A DNA stretch of 64,000 nt from an uncultured Lachnospiraceae bacterium (GTDB lineage Bacteria; Bacillota; Clostridia; Lachnospirales; Lachnospiraceae): contig CAJTWM010000008.1 in assembly GCA_910579805.1 (NCBI GenBank), forward strand, positions 1 to 64,000. Reading direction: 5' to 3'. Both the position numbers and the translations under genes were made by a program. The notes beneath the pieces are model-generated. The model did not search any database. It had not been told where the DNA came from and saw only the letters and a program-made list of their open reading frames with translations. Shown here one piece after another: positions 51,529 through 59,143 of the stretch (positions within the stretch are counted from its first letter, which is position 1; every line of letters starts with the position of its first letter).

Positions 51529-53439
51529 TTATAAGTGTTCCAATTCCCTCATCCATAATGCGGCACTGGCGTCGGAAGGCATCCTGAGATCGCCTCTCGG
51601 GGACAGGGACACGCTTCCCACCTTCGGTCCGTCCGGCAGGCAGGACCGCTTAAACTGCTGCGAAAAAAATCTGCGGTAAAACGTCTTCAACCATTTTAAG
51701 ATCACTTCTTCTTCGTAAAATCCCTGAAATGCCGTACAAGCGATCCGATAAACCTTCGACGGTTCAAAGCCCTGTCTCAGCATATAGTACAGGAAAAAAT
51801 CATGCAGTTCGTAAGGCCCTACAATATCCTCCGTCTTCTGCGCGATCACACCGTCCACCGGCGGAAGCAGTTCCGGACTTACCGGCGTATCCAGCACATC
51901 CAAAAGTACCTCTTTTAAAGCATTATCATTACAGGTATCCGCACAATATTGTACCAAATGGCGCACCAGTGTCTTCGGTACGCCGGCATTGACTCCGTAC
52001 ATGGACATATGGTCGCCGTTGTAAGTCGCCCATCCTAACGCCAGTTCCGACATATCTCCCGTTCCGATCACAAGCCCGCCCGTCTGGTTCCCAATGTCCA
52101 TCAGCACCTGCGTCCGTTCCCTTGCCTGCCCGTTCTCATAAGTCACGTCATGGTTGTCCAGATCCTGCCCGATCTCCTGAAAATGCACGGTGACCGCTTC
52201 TTTGATATTTACTTCCTTTAGATGCGTTCCCAGCGCTCTCGCAAGCGTACAGGCATTTTCGTAAGTTCTATCCGTCGTCCCGAAACAAGGCATAGTCACG
52301 GATAAGATATTTTTTCTGTCCAGTTTCAGCAAATCAAAAGTTCTGACCGTTACCAATAAGGCAAGCGTGGAATCCAGACCGCCCGAGATCCCAATGACCG
52401 CGCTGCTGCATCCGGTATGCTCATATCTCTTTTTCAGTCCGTAAGACTGGATCGACAAGATATCCTCACAACGCTTTTCCCTTGCCTCTTTATCGGAAGG
52501 GACAAAAGGCTGCATACCGAATACCCTTGTCAGTCTTGTCTCCTCCTGTTTTAAGGTGAAAGGCACTCTTGTATAAGTATGCGTATCCTCCGGCATAAAC
52601 GTATTCATGCGTCTTCTTTCCATCTGCAGCTTATGGATGTCGATATCCGCACAGATCGTCTCTCCGCTGAAACGCTTTGCCTCGCAAAGCAGCGTACCGT
52701 TCTCCGCGATCAGGCTGTGTCCGTCAAAAACCACATCCTGCGTAGACTCGCCCTCCCCCGCGCTGGCATAAACATAAGCGGCGATCAGCCTTGCGCTTGC
52801 CGACGTCACAAGACCGTTCCGGTAAGTATGCTTTGCCACCGTTCCGTTAGAAGCCGACAGATTTACGATCACACTGGCTCCCGCCATGGCATGGCCGGTA
52901 CTCGGCGGATTCGGTACCCAAAGATCCTCGCAGATCTCACAGCCCACCGTCAGCCCCTTCATGGTAGTGCATTCCAGCAGAACATTGGTCCCGAACGGAA
53001 TCTTTTTACCGCCAAATGAAAACTCTGCCGCTGTTTCGTTTCCCGGCGTAAAATGCCTTGTTTCGTAAAATTCACTGTAAGCCGGTACAAACCGTTTGGG
53101 GATAAAGGCCAGAATTTCCCCTGCTTTTATAGCCGCCGCCGTATTATAAAGTTTTTTCTCACGCTCAATGGGAATCCCTACAAAGATGAGCGCATCCATA
53201 TGTTTTGTCCGCTCCGCGATCTTTACCAGCTCTTCCTTCGCTTTCTCCAAAAGCAGTTCCTGTAAAAACAGATCTTCGCAGGTATATCCGGTAAGACAAA
53301 GTTCGGGCAGCACAATGATCTTTGCCTGCTTCTCATAGGCCTCTTCTATCTTTTTGCAGATCTGTCCCGCATTATATTCCGGATCCGCCACTTTGATCTT
53401 CGGTATAACCGCCGCCGCTTTGATAAAACCATGTTTCAT
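51529..53439 (-). CDS. nadE: Glutamine-dependent NAD+ synthetase
   Basis: NadE amidates nicotinic-acid adenine dinucleotide with ammonia from glutamine. The 636-residue protein has an N-terminal nitrilase-type glutaminase (VLPELCLTGYTCEDLF with the Glu, GCEICEDLW with the Cys, and the Lys in FIPKRFVPAY). The C-terminal synthetase has the SGGxDS loop GISGGLDSTL, and NYNGDH-like ATYNGDHMSMYG. GGGGGG lies seven bases before the start, inside the hairpin element at 53449. It is last in the hisC-DUF368-methyltransferase-hslO-nadE group. Confidence 0.96.
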   Translation of the reverse strand: MKHGFIKAAAVIPKIKVADPEYNAGQICKKIEEAYEKQAKIIVLPELCLTGYTCEDLFLQELLLEKAKEELVKIAERTKHMDALIFVGIPIEREKKLYNTAAAIKAGEILAFIPKRFVPAYSEFYETRHFTPGNETAAEFSFGGKKIPFGTNVLLECTTMKGLTVGCEICEDLWVPNPPSTGHAMAGASVIVNLSASNGTVAKHTYRNGLVTSASARLIAAYVYASAGEGESTQDVVFDGHSLIAENGTLLCEAKRFSGETICADIDIHKLQMERRRMNTFMPEDTHTYTRVPFTLKQEETRLTRVFGMQPFVPSDKEAREKRCEDILSIQSYGLKKRYEHTGCSSAVIGISGGLDSTLALLVTVRTFDLLKLDRKNILSVTMPCFGTTDRTYENACTLARALGTHLKEVNIKEAVTVHFQEIGQDLDNHDVTYENGQARERTQVLMDIGNQTGGLVIGTGDMSELALGWATYNGDHMSMYGVNAGVPKTLVRHLVQYCADTCNDNALKEVLLDVLDTPVSPELLPPVDGVIAQKTEDIVGPYELHDFFLYYMLRQGFEPSKVYRIACTAFQGFYEEEVILKWLKTFYRRFFSQQFKRSCLPDGPKVGSVSLSPRGDLRMPSDASAALWMRELEHL

Positions 53440-53448
53440 ACTTATACC

Positions 53449-53480
53449 CCCCTGCGTGCTTCACACGCATACCAATCAAT
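53449..53480 (-). repeat. Hairpin element of the TGATTTG family, after hslO
   Basis: On the minus strand ATTGATTGGTATGCGTG leads to a stem (GCGTG/CACGC) and then GGGGGG. It shares the position and pattern of the copies at 44640 and 59041 but is the most diverged. Its 3' edge contains the nadE ribosome site. Confidence 0.45.
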
Positions 53481-53543
53481 ATTCGCCTCTGTATCGTTTT
53501 CAGCGCAAATCAGTTCGCGTCTGCCGGACAGACGCAAACGGTA

Positions 53544-54425
53544 CTACCGCATTGCTTTTTTGCGAAGTTCCTTAAGCTCTTCGACTGTAAAATGATAAAA
53601 AGTATTGCAAAAATGACAGTTTACTTCTATCGTCTTTCCGTCCTCTATCATACTTTTCAGTTCTTCTTTTCCCACGCTCACAAGCGCTTTGGAAACCCGC
53701 TCTTTATCGCAGTTGCAAAAAAAGGAGACCGGCATCCTGTCTGTAAACTCCACTCCCAGCCCATCCAAAATTACTTCCAGAATCTGATCTGCGCTTTTTC
53801 CTGCATCCAACAGCGCGGTCACGGAATCTACCTTACGCAGGTTCTCTTCCAATGCCGAGATCACGTCTTCTCCGGCAAAGGGCATAAGCTGTATGATAAA
53901 ACCTCCCGCCTGCTTTACGGTATTATCTTTTTCCATCAAAACGCCAAGCCCTACCGAAGAAGGCGTCTGCTCCGAAGTGGCAAAATAAAAAGTCAGATCG
54001 TCGCCGATTTCTCCGGTCTGTAATACAGTCTGCCCAACATAAGGCTCTTTTAACCCCATATCCTTTATCACATTCAGAAAGCCGATCCCTACGGCCCCTC
54101 CTACGTCCAGCTTTCCTTTTGCGTTAGGCGGCAGCATGACCTGCGGTTCATTGGCATACCCTTTGACATGGCCTGCCGAATCTGCCGTCACAGTCATGCC
54201 TTTGACCGGCCCGCTGCCATGGATCTGAAGCGTCAAAAGATCTTTTTCTCCCTTCAGCATACTTCCCATCATAGCGGCTCCCGTCAAAAGCCTGCCCAGC
54301 GCCGCCGTCACAACGGGACTGGTATCATGCGCTTTTCTTGCCGTTTCCACGGTATCCCTTGTCACACATGCAAATGCCCTGATCTGTGCATTTGCCGCCG
54401 TTGCCCTTACTAAATAATCTGCCAT
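53544..54425 (-). CDS. hslO: Redox-controlled chaperone Hsp33
   Basis: Hsp33 holds unfolding proteins when its zinc site is oxidised. The 293-residue protein has the N-terminal MADYLVRATAANAQIRAFAC core, GSGPVKGMTV, and the C-terminal zinc motif with CNC (FFCNCDKERV) and CHFC (VNCHFCNTFYHF). The four Cys are intact. The start at 54425 has GGAGG seven bases ahead; the upstream extension is not supported. It follows the methyltransferase by 37 bases. Confidence 0.96.
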   Translation of the reverse strand: MADYLVRATAANAQIRAFACVTRDTVETARKAHDTSPVVTAALGRLLTGAAMMGSMLKGEKDLLTLQIHGSGPVKGMTVTADSAGHVKGYANEPQVMLPPNAKGKLDVGGAVGIGFLNVIKDMGLKEPYVGQTVLQTGEIGDDLTFYFATSEQTPSSVGLGVLMEKDNTVKQAGGFIIQLMPFAGEDVISALEENLRKVDSVTALLDAGKSADQILEVILDGLGVEFTDRMPVSFFCNCDKERVSKALVSVGKEELKSMIEDGKTIEVNCHFCNTFYHFTVEELKELRKKAMR

Positions 54426-54462
54426 CGTTGTTCCTCCATGCCTGTTTTCTGCCGCCCTTCTT

Positions 54463-55287
54463 TTACTTACCGTCTGCCGCCATACCGTTGCAATCTGCTT
54501 CTGTACTGTAATCCGTTTCCTTGCCGTTCTCCATCGCGACCACATAAATCCTCTCGCTTTTGGGATGGGCCTCTCCTTTCGTCTCTGCATCCAGCGCCCG
54601 GATAAACGTCATTCCCGCTCTCTTCAACAGCTCTTTCATCTGTGGCAGCGTGTACCCTCTTTGGTAATGCGTCTCCGCAAACTTCCGGAAAAGTCCCGCT
54701 TCTTCCTGCACAAAGATCGTCAGATCATACTCGTTGACCTGTTCCTCTTTGTGATAAAAATTTTCCCAAATAAAACTGCATTCCTCTCTGTTCTCCGCAA
54801 TGACCGTCTCCCCGATGACCTGCTCATACTTATAGACCGTATTAAAATCAAAGATAAAAATGCCCTTGGGATCTAAATAATTATTGACAAGGCGAAACGT
54901 CTTTAAAAGTTCCTCCTCTTCCAGCAGATAATTTAAAGAATCGCATACGCTCACCACCGCCTTTACCGTCCCGTACAGTTCAAACTCCCGCATATCCTGA
55001 CACAGATACAAAAGTTCGTCCCCCCGTCCGGCCGTTTCCTTCTTCTCCAAAGCGATACTTAGCATTTCCTCCGAGTTGTCCACTCCTATCATGTCAAATC
55101 CCGCTTCGGCCAGCAACTGCGTAAGCGCACCCGTACCGCAGCCCAGCTCCAGAACCAAATCTTTGGAGGGCCGCTTTCCTATCCCAAATTCTTTCAATAT
55201 CCCTGTTAAAAATGCACACCACTCTTCATAAGGTGTATCGTCCATAAACGTATCATATACTTTAGCAAAATCCGTATACGCCCTCAT
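54463..55287 (-). CDS. SAM-dependent methyltransferase, class I
   Basis: The 274-residue cytoplasmic protein has the SAM motif VLELGCGTGALTQLLAEAG with DMIGVDNSEEML and a post-I acidic residue. The C-terminal part is beta-rich (EAGLFRKFAETHYQRGYTLPQ). This is the common small-molecule methyltransferase fold; the substrate cannot be read. The start at 55287 (MRAYTDFAKVYDTFM) follows GAGGG at about eight bases. It lies between DUF368 and hslO in an apparent operon. Confidence 0.9.
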   Translation of the reverse strand: MRAYTDFAKVYDTFMDDTPYEEWCAFLTGILKEFGIGKRPSKDLVLELGCGTGALTQLLAEAGFDMIGVDNSEEMLSIALEKKETAGRGDELLYLCQDMREFELYGTVKAVVSVCDSLNYLLEEEELLKTFRLVNNYLDPKGIFIFDFNTVYKYEQVIGETVIAENREECSFIWENFYHKEEQVNEYDLTIFVQEEAGLFRKFAETHYQRGYTLPQMKELLKRAGMTFIRALDAETKGEAHPKSERIYVVAMENGKETDYSTEADCNGMAADGK

Positions 55288-55341
55288 CCGGTCATCCCTC
55301 TTTATCCAACGCCTTTTATAAGGCATATCGCCGCTGAATCT

Positions 55342-56226
55342 TTACTCTTTAGCATCTTCTCCTAATTTTTGCGCTATCATGAACCCAAGCGCAAAAGTGA
55401 CCACGCTGGTCAATACATGGATCACTGTAATATCACCAAATCTTCCCATCAATATAATAGCAAAAGGAGACGCCACGATCAGGCCGATAATCGCCCAATA
55501 TGCATACAGGGGAAATTTTTCAAATATAATTTCGATCAGTTTGGCGATCAGGAAGATCCCGAATACCACGCCAAGCCCCGCAGGACACAACACGCATATT
55601 CCTGCCCAGATCCCTTCCATGTCAAATGCAATCAGGGAACGGATAAAATGATTGACCGTTTCAATAAGCGGATAATAATATCCCATCAGCATCAGCATCA
55701 TGGAACCGCTTACGCCCGGAACTACCATTGTTGCAGAAGCTACCATACCTACGCCAAACAACTTGATGATATCCAATACGCTCCCTGTCGCTATTATGTT
55801 TGTCTCCGCTATGGCCGTTCCTTCTGCGCCTTCCTCCGCTGCTCCAAGCGCCGCACAACCGACTACGATCACAAAAAAGAGCAGGAACGCAGCAATATGC
55901 CCGGGCCTGATCTTTTCGCCTTTTACCTTTACCGTCATCGCCGGAAGTCCGCCCAGAATCAATCCGATAAACAAAAGATTCGTCTGCATAGGAATCCAGC
56001 CAAACATCTTTTCAATCAAAAATGACAATCCCACAATACCGATTGCCGCCCCGATCAAAATGGGAATCAGTGTCATAACGCTCTTCTTAAATTCTTTAAA
56101 CAAATGAGTCAATGAACGGATCAGCACATCATAGATCCCCATGGCGACCGCCATGGTTCCTCCGCTTACTCCCGGAATAATATTGGCGATACCGATTACC
56201 GCCCCTTTTAAAATATTTTTAATCAT
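55342..56226 (-). CDS. DUF368 membrane protein, probable undecaprenyl-phosphate translocase
   Basis: The 294-residue protein has eight or so membrane segments and the family's repeated GxxPGVSGG motifs: NIIPGVSGGTMAVAMG near residue 15 and VVPGVSGSMMLMLMGYYY near 180. Members of DUF368 (PopT) are known to return undecaprenyl phosphate across the membrane for cell-wall synthesis. AGGTGG precedes the ATG. It lies 23 bases after hisC. The genome also has a DedA protein at 21546, the other family in this role. Confidence 0.9.
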   Translation of the reverse strand: MIKNILKGAVIGIANIIPGVSGGTMAVAMGIYDVLIRSLTHLFKEFKKSVMTLIPILIGAAIGIVGLSFLIEKMFGWIPMQTNLLFIGLILGGLPAMTVKVKGEKIRPGHIAAFLLFFVIVVGCAALGAAEEGAEGTAIAETNIIATGSVLDIIKLFGVGMVASATMVVPGVSGSMMLMLMGYYYPLIETVNHFIRSLIAFDMEGIWAGICVLCPAGLGVVFGIFLIAKLIEIIFEKFPLYAYWAIIGLIVASPFAIILMGRFGDITVIHVLTSVVTFALGFMIAQKLGEDAKE

Positions 56227-56249
56227 TTTTATTCCACCTTCCTGTCATG

Positions 56250-57320
56250 TCATTCTACTTCATTTCTACGCCCCAAAAACGCCGTAAGTTCTCTGACCAG
56301 AGTTCTCATCTCCTCGTCCGTCCCTATGGAAATTCTGAGGTAATTGTCAATTCTGGGCTTTTTAAAGTAACGGACAAAAATATCCTTCGACCGCAGATAA
56401 GAAAAAATCTCTTCCGCCCTTTTCTCTTTATGGGATGCAAAAATAAAATTACTTTTTGAATCCCCGAACACGAACCCAAGCTCTGACAGCTTTTCCTTGG
56501 CCCATTCCCTCGTTTTTATTATTTTGGCAAGAGTTTCCCTAAAATAAACCTCGTCTTTCACCGCCGCAGCTCCCAGCCGCTGGGTTATCCTGTCCATTGT
56601 ATAAGAATTGAAAGAAAACTTCACGTCGTTCATATACGAGATCAGCTTTTTATTTCCGATGGCAAAACCGATACGCATTCCCGCCATCGCCCTTGATTTG
56701 GAAAACGTCTGCACTACCAGCAGATTATCATATTTATTTAGCAGCGGCAATGCACTTTCTCCCCCAAAGTCTATATAAGCCTCGTCCACGATCACGACTA
56801 CGTCCGGATTCGCGGATACGATATCCTCTATCATCTCCAGGTTTTCCAGTATTCCGGTAGGGGCGTTAGGATTCGGGAAAATGATCCCCCCGTTCTCTAT
56901 ATGATAATCCCCGGGAGCAATGGAAAAATCCTCCCTTAACGGGATCTCCTTATACGGGATCCGATACAGCCCTGCCCATACGTCATAAAAAGAATAAGTG
57001 ATGTCGGGAAACAAGATTGGCCTGCCGCCGTTAAAAAAGGTCATAAACGCGATCGCCAGCACGTCATCCGAACCTACTCCCACAAAAACCTGTTCTTTCT
57101 TTACTTTGTAATAATCCGCCAGCGCTTCGGTCAATATGGAGGCGTCCGGATCGGGATAAAGCCTTAGCTCCGTATGATCAAATTCTTCCAATGCCTTTTT
57201 AACACCGGGAGCCGGAGGATAAGGACACTCGTTCGTATTAAGTTTGACCATGCCCGGCCGGTCCGGCTGTTCTCCCGGCACATATGGAACTACCTGTCTG
57301 ATATTCTCTTCCCACTTCAT
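56250..57320 (-). CDS. hisC: Histidinol-phosphate aminotransferase
   Basis: HisC is a PLP enzyme of histidine biosynthesis. The 356-residue protein has the fold-type I layout: KLNTNECPYPP near the start, GVGSDDVLAIAF, FPNPNAPTGI, DEAYIDFGG, and the PLP Lys in VQTFSKSRAMAGMRIG. The C-terminus has YLRISIGTDEEM. The ribosome site is weak (AGAAAAGAAG). No other his gene is in view, so it is separated from the rest of the pathway; some homologues also act on phenylalanine or tyrosine precursors. Confidence 0.92.
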   Translation of the reverse strand: MKWEENIRQVVPYVPGEQPDRPGMVKLNTNECPYPPAPGVKKALEEFDHTELRLYPDPDASILTEALADYYKVKKEQVFVGVGSDDVLAIAFMTFFNGGRPILFPDITYSFYDVWAGLYRIPYKEIPLREDFSIAPGDYHIENGGIIFPNPNAPTGILENLEMIEDIVSANPDVVVIVDEAYIDFGGESALPLLNKYDNLLVVQTFSKSRAMAGMRIGFAIGNKKLISYMNDVKFSFNSYTMDRITQRLGAAAVKDEVYFRETLAKIIKTREWAKEKLSELGFVFGDSKSNFIFASHKEKRAEEIFSYLRSKDIFVRYFKKPRIDNYLRISIGTDEEMRTLVRELTAFLGRRNEVE

Positions 57321-57386
57321 CTTCTTTTCTCTTTTCTTCTTTCTCGTTGTATTTTCAGCGCATTCGAAAAATACTTTCTTATTATA

Positions 57387-57833
57387 TTATGAAAACGATA
57401 TTGGCGCAAGCGGTTCTCTCAATCCCGCCCGAAAGCGTATCACCTTTTTCACCGGTACAAACCGCCTTCCTGCAGGTGTCTGCAAAAGTAACTGCTCCAT
57501 GTAATGCCCCTCTATAAATTCCCGGGGCATCACCATGCAATAATAAATAGAATCCGAAACTTCCAAAAAACGGGACGGTATCTTAGCCTCATATCCCTTT
57601 TTCGTTTCTTTTAAGTAAATATCCCCCAGCAGCTTTTTCTTTCCTTTCGGCGAAATACAATAAACGCTCGCCAAACGGCTTTTTAGAAATATTCCCATAG
57701 TAATGCAGGAAAACGCAAGCATACTCAGGAACATCGCCCCCGCTCCCTTTTCAACGTTTTGGACTGACTCCTCACAAGCTTTTGTGACGACAAGTACCGA
57801 AAACTCTTTTATGATCTCTATAATCTCGTACAT
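57387..57833 (-). CDS. Unknown membrane-associated protein
   Basis: The 148-residue protein has one hydrophobic segment at about 33-52 (AMFLSMLAFSCITMGIFL) and a soluble C-terminal part with KGYEAKIPSRFLEVSDSIYY and PAGRRFVPVKKVIRFRAG. I do not recognise the family. GGGGGAT precedes the ATG. It lies 66 bases before hisC on the same strand. The end PLAPISFS is short and basic-free. Confidence 0.65.
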   Translation of the reverse strand: MYEIIEIIKEFSVLVVTKACEESVQNVEKGAGAMFLSMLAFSCITMGIFLKSRLASVYCISPKGKKKLLGDIYLKETKKGYEAKIPSRFLEVSDSIYYCMVMPREFIEGHYMEQLLLQTPAGRRFVPVKKVIRFRAGLREPLAPISFS

Positions 57834-57872
57834 AACATCCCCCGTTCTTTCCTGTTTTCTTAATTGAAGCGC

Positions 57873-57906
57873 AAAAAGCCTGCCATAGATTTATCCATGA
57901 CAGGCT
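57873..57906 (-). terminator. Terminator after the glycosyltransferase gene
   Basis: On the minus strand AGCCTGTCAT pairs with ATGGCAGGCT and TTTTT follows. It ends the transcript from 58007. Confidence 0.85.
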
Positions 57907-58006
57907 TCATATTCTCTTCTATTTATCGGGGTAGTCTTAGTCTAACATAAGCAAAAGCCTTTGTAAATCATAAAATGGGGAATGCAAGTAGGAATACAAG
58001 TATATT

Positions 58007-59026
58007 TCAGCATATACCGGTCCGGTTTTTCCGCTCTTCCTCATAAAAAACAGCTAAGTCTTCTTTCCCGCACAAACGGTAGCAACGTGCCAACGCCTGA
58101 AAGGGCAGATCGTCGCGGCACTTGATATTTAGGATACACTCCGTTTCATAAGCCGCGTTATAAAACCATACCGCCGCCTCTTTATAATCTCCGTCGTCCA
58201 AATAATACTGCCCAAGCTCACAACAGATTTCCGAACACCCCTCAGCCGCAACATTTTTCAACGCATATTTGAAAAATGCCGGAATCTTTCCCAAAAGCCT
58301 GTTTCCTCTTGCCGCGACGCAGCAGGCCTCTTTCACTTCATCCAGACTCCTCGTTTCTTCCTCTGCCGAAGCTTCAAAAAACGAAACCGCCCGGATGCAG
58401 TCTTCATCCGTCCCCGACACAAACAATTCCTTTGCGTACAGGTTATGAAGTCTTTTGGAAAGTCTCTTACCCTCGCCGGTTAACCGTTCAAACGCCGCAA
58501 TGTCTCTTGACGTATGGCTTTCCTGCGGTTTATGTACGATCTCAATATCACTGTCGTAAATGACCGGCTCCAATACGACCGTTTCATGGATCGGCTCTTC
58601 AAACCGGAAAGTGCGGATCCGTTTAAACAATTTGGGCCGCAGTTCTTCATCGTAATTATAGATCGTCCCATACTCTAACTGATTGGTATATTTCATCTGC
58701 ACAATATCGATCTCAGAAAGCATCGTTTCCTTGAGCTGTTTGAATTTCTCCCTGTTTTCTTCATCGATGACCTCGTCTGCGTCCGCCGAATAAATATAAT
58801 CACAGGCCGCTTTTTCAAAAGCAAAATTCCTTGCCTTTGAAAAATCCCCCGCCCATGTAAAATCATAAACCTTATCCGTGTATTTCAAGGCAATCTGTTT
58901 CGTCCTATCCGTAGAACCGGTATCTACGATCACTATCTCATCCATCAGATCAGCTATGCTGTCAAGGCAGCGTTCCAATACGCTCTCTTCATTTTTTACG
59001 ATCATACACATACTGAATGTAACCAT
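58007..59026 (-). CDS. Glycosyltransferase family 2 with TPR-like tail
   Basis: The 339-residue protein has a GT-A glycosyltransferase domain: SMCMIVKNEESVLERCLDSI, IVIVDTGSTDRTKQIA, and the metal-binding DADEV in IYSADADEVIDE. After about residue 200 a helical region resembles TPRs (CEELGQYYLDDGDYKEAAVWF-like, LARCYRLCGKEDLAVFYEEER). The layout resembles enzymes that attach sugars to peptides or proteins (SunS-like), but the acceptor is unknown. The start at 59026 was chosen by alignment; the ribosome site GGGGA is about 11 bases away. Confidence 0.9.
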   Translation of the reverse strand: MVTFSMCMIVKNEESVLERCLDSIADLMDEIVIVDTGSTDRTKQIALKYTDKVYDFTWAGDFSKARNFAFEKAACDYIYSADADEVIDEENREKFKQLKETMLSEIDIVQMKYTNQLEYGTIYNYDEELRPKLFKRIRTFRFEEPIHETVVLEPVIYDSDIEIVHKPQESHTSRDIAAFERLTGEGKRLSKRLHNLYAKELFVSGTDEDCIRAVSFFEASAEEETRSLDEVKEACCVAARGNRLLGKIPAFFKYALKNVAAEGCSEICCELGQYYLDDGDYKEAAVWFYNAAYETECILNIKCRDDLPFQALARCYRLCGKEDLAVFYEEERKNRTGIC

Positions 59027-59040
59027 ATATTTTGTTTCCC

Positions 59041-59131
59041 CTAACTCCCATCTGCCCACTTTAGTGGGCATTCAAATCAGGATCGTGAAATTTTAATTTC
59101 ACGTTAACTCCCATCTGCCCGCTTTAGTGGG
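59041..59131 (-). repeat. Two copies of the TGATTTG double-hairpin element, after the receptor gene
   Basis: Two blocks lie in a row on the plus strand: ACTCCCATCTGCCCAC...GTGGGCATTC (59043-59071), then CAGGATCGTGAAATTTTAAT and TTCACG, then a second ACTCCCATCTGCCCGC...GGGCATTC (59107-59134). The first matches 44640-44702 nearly base for base. Both stems are intact. Confidence 0.8.
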
Positions 59132-59143
59132 CATTCCTGCTAT

